Origin: an uncultured Chloroflexota bacterium
Lineage (GTDB): Bacteria; Chloroflexota; Anaerolineae; Aggregatilineales; Phototrophicaceae
DNA length: 51,782 nt
Assembly (NCBI GenBank): GCA_903864435.1
Contig: CAIPFY010000155.1
Coordinates: forward strand, 1-51,782
Direction: 5' to 3'
Shown here in pieces: positions 8,930-16,727 of this stretch. A program made the position numbers and the translations under genes. Below the pieces are notes generated by a model. That model was not told the DNA's origin and ran no database searches. It was given only the letters and a program-made list of their open reading frames with translations. Every line of letters starts with the position of its first letter. The first letter of the stretch is position 1.

Positions 8930-9146
8930 GCCAATCAATCTCCTCACAGCCTTCTGCTATCGCGGCTTCCATTTCATCCAGCGACTGCGCGTCAAAGACG
9001 CCTGTCGCCGCCACAATGCTCGCGCCGGGTTCACCTTTGATGACAGGTGTCTTGGTCAGAATCAATGCGAAATTCAATAGGCGTTGTTGCTGGGCTTCAT
9101 CCATTTTATTGAACTGCTCAATGAGTTGTTCGCTCAATGTCACCAT
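8916..9146 (-). CDS. VapB-like antitoxin
   Basis: A 76-residue protein directly upstream of, and overlapping, the PIN toxin. It has an N-terminal helical part with the DEAQQQRLLNFA pattern found in many antitoxins of PIN toxins, a middle GEPGAS loop and an acidic C-terminal tail (DEMEAAIAEGCEEIDWHGWE) suited to wrapping the toxin. No clear AbrB or ribbon-helix-helix domain is visible. Strong ribosome site (GGAGGTGAGCG before ATG); a TATAAT-like -10 lies at 9181-9176 on the minus strand, so this is the first gene of its unit. Confidence 0.78.
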   Translation of the reverse strand: MVTLSEQLIEQFNKMDEAQQQRLLNFALILTKTPVIKGEPGASIVAATGVFDAQSLDEMEAAIAEGCEEIDWHGWE

Positions 9147-9246
9147 CGCTCACCTCCGTTCAACAGCTTACGCATATTATAAGCGATGCGTTCTTCAAAT
9201 TCGTGGGCTTTAACTTCTGCATTAGGTTTCCGGGCAGCGCCGAATC

Positions 9247-9274
9247 AAACGGGGGCGCTGGTGTGCGCCCCCGT
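9247..9274 (-). terminator. Intrinsic terminator (copy 2 of a 28-bp repeat)
   Basis: Same hairpin as at 8477-8504: ACGGGGGCGC/GCGCCCCCGT with loop TGGTGT, followed on the minus strand by GTTTGATT. It lies 24 bases after the stop of the secreted Gly/His-rich protein gene and just upstream of the toxin-antitoxin promoter. Confidence 0.7.
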
Positions 9275-9297
9275 TCGTGGAGAGGAGTGTGAGGGGA

Positions 9298-9900
9298 TTA
9301 CGAGTTGGGGACGACTGTCGCCTCCGGCGTAGCAGCCGGGTCGGTGGCAGGTGCGTTCCACTGGTCGCCCATGCCGCCGTGACCACCACGCCCACCGTGA
9401 CCGCCACGCCCGCCGCGTCCGTCAAAACCGTTCTGACCGTTCGGGCCGAAGGCGTCCGCCGTCCACACCTTACTGAAGCCGACTTCCAGATTGGCCTTCA
9501 GCAGCGCGAGGTGCGCGTCTGCCTGTGCCTGCGTCAGCGTGCCATCGGTAACGGCTGTCGTCAGGGTTTCAGTTTCGGCGGCGATCACCGCATCAATGAG
9601 GGTGCTGACTTCGATGCCCTTTTCGGCAGCCAGATCAGCCACCGTCTTACCGCCTTGCAGCGCCGTGAACAGTTCATCTGTAGTGATGCCCAGTTGTTCG
9701 GCAACGATGGTCAATTCCTGCCCGTGCCCGAACCCGAAGCCGCGCATGGGGCGGGTGTCGAGAGTGGTTGCCGAGGTGGTGGGGGCGGTGCTGCCGGTGG
9801 TGCTGTCGGCGGGAGCCTGCGCTCCGGCGATGCCAGCCGCGCTGGCGAGAACAGCGAGAGATACCACGAATGCGCCCAGTTTTGTTCCGATAGTCTTCAT
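9298..9900 (-). CDS. Secreted helical protein with Gly/His-rich tail
   Basis: A 200-residue protein with a signal peptide (MKTIGTKLGAFVVSLAVLAS, cleavage near AGAQA), a Thr/Ser/Ala linker, a helical middle region (about 65-150) containing two VAEQLGITTDEL / LAAEKGIEVSTL type segments, and a low-complexity tail of repeated GGRGGHGG units with a Pro/Ala/Thr end. The middle resembles small secreted DUF2680-like proteins. The His/Gly tail could bind metals, which is inference. An upstream frame gives ten extra residues, but the ATG at 9900 has GGAGG at good spacing and begins the signal peptide. Confidence 0.72.
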   Translation of the reverse strand: MKTIGTKLGAFVVSLAVLASAAGIAGAQAPADSTTGSTAPTTSATTLDTRPMRGFGFGHGQELTIVAEQLGITTDELFTALQGGKTVADLAAEKGIEVSTLIDAVIAAETETLTTAVTDGTLTQAQADAHLALLKANLEVGFSKVWTADAFGPNGQNGFDGRGGRGGHGGRGGHGGMGDQWNAPATDPAATPEATVVPNS

Positions 9901-10017
9901 TACAATAGCCTCCAGATTACAGTCCAACACGCTCGATGTGTGTTAGTGATATCTGAAGAATAGCAAGCGCGTGTGGAGAATTTATGGAGATGTGAAATCA
10001 GTTTTGGGATGAGAATC

Positions 10018-10042
10018 AAACAGGGGCTTCGCGCCCCTGTTT
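10018..10042 (-). terminator. Terminator after the ABC exporter operon
   Basis: AAACAGGGGC (10018-10027) pairs with GCCCCTGTTT (10033-10042) with a 5-base loop. It lies 20 bases downstream of the permease stop on the minus strand and ends in a short T-rich stretch. Confidence 0.7.
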
Positions 10043-10062
10043 GGTGTGTTCAAGCGGGTGAT

Positions 10063-10902
10063 TTAGCGGCGCTGGGTGCGGGCACGCAGGTTGAACAGCG
10101 CGAAGGCGAATAGGATGACCCCTAGTGCGAGGCACGAACCCAAGCCGCGCAGCAGCACGTCCGTCTGCCATCCGTACAGCAGCAGCGAGCGCATGGATTC
10201 CAGCAGGTACGTGACCGGGTTGTACTCGGCGGCGGTCTTGATCCAGCCAGAGAGCAGGCTGACCGGAACGAAGGTGGCGGTCAGGAAGGTCAGCGGGAAG
10301 AACAGGAACGAGCCGCCCTGTGTGGCAGCGGCGCTACCCGTCCGTAGCGCGATGCCGACGGTGAAACCGCTGAAGCCGGTGCCGAGCAGCAGCGCCAGAC
10401 CCATGACCGCCAGCAGGCCGCCAAAACCGGTTTCCGGCTGCAAACCCATCAGCAGGCCGAGGGTCAGCACGACGGCAGTTTGTAGCGCCAGCACCAGCGC
10501 GCCGGCCAGCATTGCGCCGAGCAGCAGCGCCCCACGACTCATCGGGGTGAGCAGCAGTTTGTCGAAGTAGCCGCTTTCGATGTCGCGCACGATGGCCTGT
10601 CCCGCGATGCCCGCGCCACTGAGCGCCGAGCTAATCACCGAGACGGGCAGGATGAACGCCAGATAGCTCTTGCCGGCCAGACCGGGCAGGAAGTTGGAGG
10701 CGTTGCCGAGTGACGAGTTATACACCAGCAGGAAGAACGCGCTGATGATGATGCCGGGGATGACCGCTGCCGGTTGGCGGAAGGTCGTCCGCAGCACGCG
10801 GGTGGTCATGATGCTGAGTTGCAGCAGGAAAGGTGCGCTTTCGGCGCGTTCGCCAGCGTGGCGAACATTCAAGGCAGTGTTGATATTGGAAAGAACGCTC
10901 AT
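10063..10902 (-). CDS. ABC-2 type exporter permease (DrrB-like)
   Basis: A 279-residue membrane protein with six predicted helices, matching the ABC-2 permease fold of antibiotic/lipid exporters such as DrrB. Visible marks are the N-terminal amphipathic region, the IVRDIESGYFDKLLLTPMSRGALLLG signature between helices 2 and 3, and the late LSGWIKTAAEYNPVTYLLESMRSLL segment typical of the family. It lies 52 bases downstream of its ATPase on the same strand, with AAAGGA before the ATG. The substrate cannot be told; hydrophobic drug or lipid export is the family expectation. Confidence 0.87.
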   Translation of the reverse strand: MSVLSNINTALNVRHAGERAESAPFLLQLSIMTTRVLRTTFRQPAAVIPGIIISAFFLLVYNSSLGNASNFLPGLAGKSYLAFILPVSVISSALSGAGIAGQAIVRDIESGYFDKLLLTPMSRGALLLGAMLAGALVLALQTAVVLTLGLLMGLQPETGFGGLLAVMGLALLLGTGFSGFTVGIALRTGSAAATQGGSFLFFPLTFLTATFVPVSLLSGWIKTAAEYNPVTYLLESMRSLLLYGWQTDVLLRGLGSCLALGVILFAFALFNLRARTQRR

Positions 10903-10954
10903 AATCAGTTTCCTTTGTCGGTGTTCTCGTCAGATCGTCAGGTGATAAATAGGC

Positions 10955-11923
10955 TTAGGCGACTTCGGGTTCCGGTTCGGCCTGCACGTCGAAACGCTGG
11001 CCCGTCACCTGAAGGAATACGTCATCCAGCGTAGGCTGGGTCAGCGTGAGCGACACCGGCTCCAGCGTGTGCTGTTGCAAGCGGGTCATCACAGCGGGAA
11101 CGGCGGCGGCGGCCTGATTCAGATACAAGCGCAGCACCTTGCGGTCAGTCTGCAAACGGGTCGCCATCTCGCCCAACGCGCTCTTGGCGCTGTCCACATC
11201 TTCCTGCGTGCGGAAGGTGAGGTTGATGGACTCGCCGCCCAACGAAGCTTTCAGTTCCGCCGGAGCGCCTTCAGCCACGATCTGCCCGCGATCAATGATG
11301 GCGATACGATCCGCCAGTTCATCGGCTTCTTCGAGGTATTGGGTGGTCAGGAAAATGGTCATGCCCAACTGCTGATTCAGGCGGCGAACCTCGTGCCAGA
11401 TGTCGCGGCGGCTGGCGGGGTCGAGTCCGGTGGTCGGCTCATCGAGGAACAGGATGGCCGGCTCATGCACCAGCGCCATTGCCAGATCGAGGCGGCGGCG
11501 CATACCACCCGAATACTTGCCCACGCGGCGGTCGGTGAAATCCGACAGCTTGACCAGATCGAGCAGTTCGGCGGCGCGTGCCTGCGCCTGCTTGCGGCTG
11601 AAGCCGAACATCTGCCCCTGAATGGTGAGCAGTTCGGTGGACTTCATCAGCGGGTCGAGGCCAATATCTTGCAGCGCCACACCGGCGATGCGGCGAACTT
11701 CTCCGGCCTGTGTGACCACATCCAGCCCGCCGACCAGCGCCTTGCCACTTGTGGGCAGCCCCAGCGTGGTCATGATCGAGACGGTGGTGCTTTTGCCAGC
11801 GCCGTTCGGCCCCAGAAAGCCGAAGATTTCGCCCGAATTGACTTTGAAGGATACGTTATTGACAGCGGCGAAGTCACCATACTGCTTGACTAGGTTTTCC
11901 GCAACGATTTCACGATTGAACAT
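10955..11923 (-). CDS. ABC exporter ATPase (DrrA-like)
   Basis: A 322-residue ATP-binding subunit. Walker A is GPNGAGKST (about 38-46), the signature is YSGGMRRRLDLAMAL, Walker B is ILFLDEPTTGLDP, and the His switch lies in FLTTQYLEEADELADRIAIIDRG. The C-terminal 90 residues hold the DUF4162-type extension of DrrA proteins, ending LTQPTLDDVFLQVTG. It forms a two-gene operon with the DrrB-like permease. Ribosome site GAGGAG before ATG. Confidence 0.92.
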   Translation of the reverse strand: MFNREIVAENLVKQYGDFAAVNNVSFKVNSGEIFGFLGPNGAGKSTTVSIMTTLGLPTSGKALVGGLDVVTQAGEVRRIAGVALQDIGLDPLMKSTELLTIQGQMFGFSRKQAQARAAELLDLVKLSDFTDRRVGKYSGGMRRRLDLAMALVHEPAILFLDEPTTGLDPASRRDIWHEVRRLNQQLGMTIFLTTQYLEEADELADRIAIIDRGQIVAEGAPAELKASLGGESINLTFRTQEDVDSAKSALGEMATRLQTDRKVLRLYLNQAAAAVPAVMTRLQQHTLEPVSLTLTQPTLDDVFLQVTGQRFDVQAEPEPEVA

Positions 11924-11956
11924 GGGAATAGCTCTCCTCGGTTATTACAGACTAAT

Positions 11957-11984
11957 CGTATATGTTTTGTCCAGCTTTGGTCAA
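11957..11984 (-). promoter_or_regulatory. Promoter of the DrrAB-like operon
   Basis: On the minus strand TTGACC (11984-11979) is followed after 16 bases by TATACG (11962-11957), about 35 bases before the ATPase ATG. This is a good sigma-70 fit. The gap 11985-12100 beyond it shows no gene. Confidence 0.6.
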
Positions 11985-12100
11985 TGTATTGCGCATGAAT
12001 CCTTCATGATAGACCCGTAAATAATGCTCATGTCCATGCCTAAAATTAGGTAGGGCGATTTGATAAATTCGTAGTTACGAGTATTTGAGTGGTAGGGAAA

Positions 12101-12137
12101 CCCCTCACCTGACACCAGAACACGGCTAGGTGAGGGG
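12101..12137 (-). terminator. Hairpin after the second PfkB gene
   Basis: CCCCTCACCT (12101-12110) pairs with AGGTGAGGGG (12128-12137) over a 17-base loop; the minus strand continues with TTTCCC. It lies 54 bases beyond the stop of the last gene of the nucleoside salvage set and probably ends that transcript. The arms resemble the ends of the dispersed repeats. Confidence 0.5.
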
Positions 12138-12190
12138 TGAAGCAGGTCATCGGTTGCTTCCGACGAGGCGAGGGAAAAGCGGGAAAGGGG

Positions 12191-13072
12191 TTATCCCATC
12201 GAGGCGTAGCGGCGGTCGCGTTCATCCGGCGCGGGCAGGTTCAGCACGCCCACCGTTTCGAGCGCGAACGAGGCCGCCACCGCGCCGTAGCAACCGGCGG
12301 TGGTCAGGTCGTGGGTGCGCTGCCAGCCCACCAGAAAGCCGCCGCAGTAAGCGTTGCCCGCGCCGGTTACATCCACCACTTCGGGGACAGGCACGATGGG
12401 GATATGCACCCGTTCCTGCGCGGAGGCCACCCACGATCCCAGTTCGCCCATCCGCAGCGCCACGATTTTCACACCGTCCGCCAGCATCGCATCCAGCAGG
12501 CGTTGCGGATCATCGAAGCCATAGATCAGGCTGGCTTCCAGCACGTTCGGGGAGACGATGTGCGCCTGCGGCAGCGCAGCACGGAAGGCGGCGCTGTTCT
12601 GCGGCTCCATAAACATCTGCTCCGGCTCCCAGAAGATGGTGGCCTGCGGGAAGGCCGCCCGCCATAGCTCGAAGTCGCTGGCATCGCGCAGGATGTGGAC
12701 GGCTTGCGCGGGGCGGTAGCTGGCAGGCAGGTCAGACGGTAGCGGGGCGCGCATGAACGGGTCAATGTCCTTCACGCGGAACAGTTCGGTGCGCTTGCCG
12801 TCCCACTCGAATATTTGCCACGCCCGCATCTGTGGGAAGTCCAGCGGCAGTACGCCCTGCGTGTCGAACTCGCGGTAAATGCGGTCGGCGGCGGCTTGCG
12901 GTACGCCCGTCCCGATGGAGGCCACGAGGCCGGGGCGTTCGCTCCATACGCACATGCCCGCAGCGGCATGTACCCCGCCGCCGCCTAGAATTTCCATATC
13001 GGTGCGCCCGTCCGGGTACACGATGTCGTCAATAAAAATGCTACCCACGCACAGGAAGGGCGGGTTCACCAT
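12191..13072 (-). CDS. PfkB-family protein with Asn at the catalytic Asp position
   Basis: A 293-residue ribokinase-fold protein. The N-terminal block FLCVGSIFIDDIVYPDGRT and GGGGVHAAAG match the first PfkB substrate region, and the C-terminal anion-hole motif reads DVTGAGNAYCGGF. In active kinases this is GAGD, with Asp as catalytic base; here residue 240 is Asn. From memory, a Mak32-like branch also has GGGN/GAGN, so this may be a distinct family rather than decay. It lies 176 bases after the SIS gene, across a repeat, on the same strand. ATG with GGAGG. Sugar or nucleoside binding is likely; kinase activity is uncertain. Confidence 0.8.
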   Translation of the reverse strand: MVNPPFLCVGSIFIDDIVYPDGRTDMEILGGGGVHAAAGMCVWSERPGLVASIGTGVPQAAADRIYREFDTQGVLPLDFPQMRAWQIFEWDGKRTELFRVKDIDPFMRAPLPSDLPASYRPAQAVHILRDASDFELWRAAFPQATIFWEPEQMFMEPQNSAAFRAALPQAHIVSPNVLEASLIYGFDDPQRLLDAMLADGVKIVALRMGELGSWVASAQERVHIPIVPVPEVVDVTGAGNAYCGGFLVGWQRTHDLTTAGCYGAVAASFALETVGVLNLPAPDERDRRYASMG

Positions 13073-13106
13073 TGTTCAGTCGCCTCCACGCTTGTTCGTA
13101 ATTTAT

Positions 13107-13247
13107 AACCCTCACCCTAAATCCCTCTCCCTCATGGAGAGGGACTTCCAGAAAGAATCTTCTGGTTTGCTCCCCTTCGCCCTGAGAGAGAAGGGGCTGA
13201 GGGATGAGGGTTCACCTCAACAAACTACCCTTGAAAGGGGTGAGGTT
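13107..13247. repeat. Palindromic MITE/REP-like element, second copy
   Basis: The left end AACCCTCACCCT with CCCTCTCC mirrors the right end GAGAGAAGGGG ... GATGAGGGTT (to 13212); a further GGGGTGAGGTT ends at 13247. It is related to the element at 719-835, contains no open frame, and fills the gap between the SIS and PfkB genes. Confidence 0.6.
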
Positions 13248-13248
13248 C

Positions 13249-14409
13249 TTATCGCAGCACGTCGGTTTGCATGTGGCTGTCGCGGATGCGGCTCGCGCCT
13301 TCCTTCGACCATTCCACCGTGCGCCCGCCGCCGAAATCGCGGAAATAGGGCGTACCGAGTATCGCCGCCCGTTCCGCCGCGATCAACTCGGCGGGGATGC
13401 TGTAGACCAGCGGCGCAAAGCACTCGCGCACCTCGCCCTGCACCGGCAGCACCGTATTGACGAAGGCGCTAATCTCGCCTTCGGCCTGTGGCAGCACGCC
13501 CACGCCATCGCGTCCGATGGCCTGCGCTGCCCGCGCCATTTCCGCCATGCGATCGGCATCGAAGCCGCCCGCGCTCAACACAATCGTCGGTGTAGATGGG
13601 TGGGCGCTGAAGTATTGCAGGTGCGCCCATTCTTCGGCATCCTGCGCCATCGCCGGGTCGCCGGTGGCTTCCAGCAACTTAGCGGCGCTGAACATAGCCG
13701 CGCCGTACAGCGGCCCGCTGCCCACGAACACGAAATCACGGGCATCTGCCCAGCGTCCCACCAGTTCCTTGCACAGCGGTTCGCACACCTGAATCGTCTT
13801 TTCCATCACGTCCGCGAGGCCGAGCAGTTCGGCGCGGAGCGCGTCGGCTTTCTGCGTGGTCAGGTGGCCGCGCACTTCGCCAATGCGGATGGCCGCGCTG
13901 TACAGCGCCACCTGCGAGGCCAGATATGAGCGCACGCCGGGGACGACCATGCCGCGCATTTCGTCCGGCAGCGGCGGGACAGTAGTCAGGAACACGGTGG
14001 TAGCGGCCTGTGCCAGCGGCGAGGTGGCGCTGCCCGTCAGGGCGATGTCCACCGCGCCGGCCTTCTTCGCCAGCATGAGCGCCTCGATGGTGCGCGTCAC
14101 CCCGCCGGAGACGGACACGGCGATCACCAGATTGGTCTTGGGGCCGGTATCCGCCAGATAGCCGGCGGTGTAGCGGCTGAAGCTCATGGCGGTGTGCGCC
14201 TGCGCCGGAACGCCGGCTAACTGGTGAAAGGCCAGTTCTGCGCCGACCGAGGCGTGATGACTGTCGCCGCAGCCCGTCATGTACACCCGCTTAACCGAGG
14301 TGCATAGCTCGAAGTCAAAGGTGTTTCGCGCCGAAACATCGAAGGGGTGGGCGATTTGCCGCACCAGTTCCGGCAGGGTATCAATTTGTTGGTGCATCGG
14401 GGAACGCAT
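13249..14409 (-). CDS. Double-SIS sugar-phosphate-binding protein
   Basis: A 386-residue protein with two SIS domains, like the isomerase half of GlmS and the AgaS/FrlB deglycase-deaminase group. First SIS: VYMTGCGDSHHASVGAEL (about 42-59) and AVSVSGGVTRTIEA; second SIS: FVFVGSGPLYGAAMFSAAKLLEATGDPAMAQDAEEWAHLQYF. There is no glutamine amidotransferase domain, so it does not make amino sugars from glutamine. It probably isomerises or deaminates/deglycates a phosphorylated sugar released by the upstream kinase. ATG at 14409 with GAGGAG at spacing 9, starting 5 bases after the nucleoside hydrolase stop. Confidence 0.82.
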   Translation of the reverse strand: MRSPMHQQIDTLPELVRQIAHPFDVSARNTFDFELCTSVKRVYMTGCGDSHHASVGAELAFHQLAGVPAQAHTAMSFSRYTAGYLADTGPKTNLVIAVSVSGGVTRTIEALMLAKKAGAVDIALTGSATSPLAQAATTVFLTTVPPLPDEMRGMVVPGVRSYLASQVALYSAAIRIGEVRGHLTTQKADALRAELLGLADVMEKTIQVCEPLCKELVGRWADARDFVFVGSGPLYGAAMFSAAKLLEATGDPAMAQDAEEWAHLQYFSAHPSTPTIVLSAGGFDADRMAEMARAAQAIGRDGVGVLPQAEGEISAFVNTVLPVQGEVRECFAPLVYSIPAELIAAERAAILGTPYFRDFGGGRTVEWSKEGASRIRDSHMQTDVLR

Positions 14410-14414
14410 CAGGT

Positions 14415-15369
14415 TTAGCTCCTCATCCGCGCTAGTTCAAGCGCCACAACATCATCACCACGCACGCCTACGCACACATTCACACGCGGACGATCCCGCC
14501 ATGCCGCCATATGATGACGGTCGGTATCGCCAATGGCCGGCCATGTCTTGCCCCGGCTGATGCCCTCGTTGGAGTCCACGCGGATAGGCCACTTCTCGAC
14601 GGTGAACAGGCTGGGGTCAATCACATAGGCCACCGCTGACGAATCGTGGATGTAAATGCCATCCAACTTCATACGCTGGTTGAAAAAATTGCGGTAGAAC
14701 GGCACGATGCGGGCGATATGCTGTGTCAGCGGGTCGTTGATCTTGCCGTATTCCGCCAGATGCGCGTCGCTCATAAAGACGTGGTGGGTCACATCCAGCC
14801 CGACCATCGTCACCTGCCACGCCCCCGCCGAACACCACATCGGCGGCTTCGGGGTCGTTGCGGATGTTGGCTTCGGCGGCGGGGGAGGCGTTGCCCGGCC
14901 CCAGCGCGTTGCCACCCATGACGACCACTTCTTTCACGTTCTGGGCGATGCGCGGCTCTAAGCGCAGCGCCAGCGCAATGTTGGTCAGCGGCCCGACGGG
15001 GATGAGCGTGACTTCCCCCGGCTGGCTCATGATCTGCTCGACGATGAATTGCGCCGCCGACTGGTCAACGGCTTGGGTGGTGGGCGGCGGCAGATGCACG
15101 TTGCCCTGTCCGTCGTCACCATGCACGAACGGAACCGCCCCGCTGTAGGGGACGGCAATCGGGTCATCTGAACCCTTTGCCACCGGAATATCCGTCCGTC
15201 CGGCGATTTCCATCAGGCGCAGGGCGTTGGTGGTCGCCAGTTCGGTGGTGACGTTGCCGAAGATCGTGGTCAGGCCGATCAGTTCCAGTTCGGGCGATTT
15301 CAGGGCGAAATAAATCGCCATCGTGTCGTCTACACCGGGGTCGGTATCAATAATGACTTTGCGGGGCAT
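14415..15369 (-). pseudogene. Inosine-uridine preferring nucleoside hydrolase, frameshifted
   Basis: Cleaves the N-glycosidic bond of ribonucleosides to base plus ribose. The first frame (from 15369) carries the Ca2+ site IIDTDPGVDDTMAI and IPVGPLTNIALAL, and runs in family register to EAADVVFGG. The rest (WQVTMVGLDVTHHVFMSDAHL, IYIHDSSAVAYVIDP, RVDSNEGISRGKTW) is in another frame. The switch is at a run of five C at 14822-14826 (five G in the coding strand); removing one restores a single frame of 317 codons, the normal family length. Either a sequencing homopolymer error or a fresh mutation. Everything else about the gene is intact, so I lean to an assembly error or very recent lesion. Confidence 0.85.
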
Positions 15370-15375
15370 GATGGG

Positions 15376-15780
15376 TTACACCTGTACCTTCACATAGATT
15401 TTACGAGCGCGGGGGCCGTCGAACTCATAGAACAGGACGCTTTGCGAACCGCCGAGGATCAGCTTGCCGCCCTCGATGATGAGCGTGGCGCTGTGACCGA
15501 CCAGCGCGGCCTTAACGTGGCCGGCAGCATCCGCCGGGGTGTCGTACTGGTGGGCGAAGTCCACGCGCTTGGGCACGAGACGCTTCAGATCGTCAATGAT
15601 GTCGGTGGCGGTGGCCGCGTCCAGCGCCGAGTTGATGGTGATGGCAGCGGTGGTGTGCGGCACGAACAACACACACAGCCCGGACTGTGCGCCGGATTCC
15701 GTCACCGCCTGCCGCACCTGCGCGGTCACATCGGTCAGCGATTCGCCATTCGGTGTTTGAAGCTCAATGGTTTTTAGCAT
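15376..15780 (-). CDS. yjbQ: YjbQ / UPF0047 family protein
   Basis: A 134-residue single-domain protein of the YjbQ family, for which a weak thiamine-phosphate-synthase activity has been described. The family blocks are visible: LCVLFVPHTTAAITIN, the HQYDTPADAAGHVKAALVG segment with its conserved His residues, and the end GGKLILGGSQSVLFYEFDGPRARKIYV. The longer upstream frame is a shadow of the PfkB gene; the ATG at 15780 overlaps the PfkB stop by 7 bases (ATGCTAA). Six bases separate it from the nucleoside hydrolase. Why it sits in a nucleoside salvage operon is not known. Confidence 0.88.
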   Translation of the reverse strand: MLKTIELQTPNGESLTDVTAQVRQAVTESGAQSGLCVLFVPHTTAAITINSALDAATATDIIDDLKRLVPKRVDFAHQYDTPADAAGHVKAALVGHSATLIIEGGKLILGGSQSVLFYEFDGPRARKIYVKVQV

Positions 15781-16727
15781 GATAGTGGATTCCATACCCC
15801 ATTTTGATTGAGTACCGCCTGCACTTCGGCGCAGGTCGGCACATTTTGACCGGCTCCTAATTTTTGCACGTTGGCCGCGCCGATGGCATTGGCGAATCGC
15901 CCCGCGCCCGCCCAATCCTGCCCGCACAGCCGCGCATAGATGAAGGCCGCGTCGAAGCAGTCGCCTGCGCCGATGGTATCCACCACCGGAACCGCGAAGC
16001 CCGCCGCCGACCAGCGCCCCTCTTTGCGGATGACGGTGCAGCCCTGTGCGCCCTGTTTGACGACCAGCGTATGCGGCCCGTGCGCCAGCAGCCAGCCGTA
16101 GGCCGCCTCGCCGGACTGCCCGTGCGCCGCCAGCGGCACTTCGTCCTCGGTCATCATCAGCACATCGCTCAAGCCGATGATGCGATCCAGTTCCTCCAGC
16201 GGAACGTGCTTGACGGTGGGGCCGATGTCGAAATACACCGGCACGCCGTTGGTACGCGCTGTCGCAATCGCACGCGGCGTAATGTGGACGTTGGCCTTTT
16301 CCAGCAGCGTGTACCCCTGAAAGAACAGCGCCCCCGTCCCGGCGATGATGGCTTCCATCTCCGCGCTGAAGGGCGCGGGATTGGCGCGGTTGCTGCTGCC
16401 GATGAACACATGCTGTCCGGTGTCGCGGTCAATCAAATCCAGCACCAGCGTGGACTGCATATCCGGCATACGGGCGATTCCGCGAATATCCACGCCTTCG
16501 CGTTCCAGCACCTCACACAGGAAGCGCCCGAACAGGTCGTCGCCCACCGTGCCGACGCTGGCAACGTGCATCCCCAGCCGCGCCCCCAGAATCATGAAGT
16601 TGCCTGAACCGCCCGGTTCCGGCTGCGCCCCGCCCGATTCCTGATGCTGGAAGGGCATGACGGGCAGCTTGACGGGCGCGATCAGGTCAACGACCAGATC
16701 GCCTAACGAGACAACCGAAACGTTCAT
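15774..16727 (-). CDS. PfkB-family sugar/nucleoside kinase
   Basis: A 317-residue ribokinase-fold kinase. The first PfkB motif is PEPGGSGNFMILGARLGMHVASVGTVGDD, the second is VVDTIGAGDCFDAAF with catalytic Asp256 intact. It should phosphorylate ribose or a nucleoside with ATP. Its start overlaps the stop of the ADP-ribosylglycohydrolase gene by ATGA and its end overlaps yjbQ, so these genes are tightly coupled. Given the nucleoside hydrolase next door, ribokinase activity is the simplest inference; a nucleoside kinase is the alternative. Confidence 0.88.
   Translation of the reverse strand: MNVSVVSLGDLVVDLIAPVKLPVMPFQHQESGGAQPEPGGSGNFMILGARLGMHVASVGTVGDDLFGRFLCEVLEREGVDIRGIARMPDMQSTLVLDLIDRDTGQHVFIGSSNRANPAPFSAEMEAIIAGTGALFFQGYTLLEKANVHITPRAIATARTNGVPVYFDIGPTVKHVPLEELDRIIGLSDVLMMTEDEVPLAAHGQSGEAAYGWLLAHGPHTLVVKQGAQGCTVIRKEGRWSAAGFAVPVVDTIGAGDCFDAAFIYARLCGQDWAGAGRFANAIGAANVQKLGAGQNVPTCAEVQAVLNQNGVWNPLSC

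Noticed and set aside
9371-9420. CRISPR-like short repeats
   Set aside because: The periodicity comes from codons of the GGRGGHGG protein tail, with no spacers.
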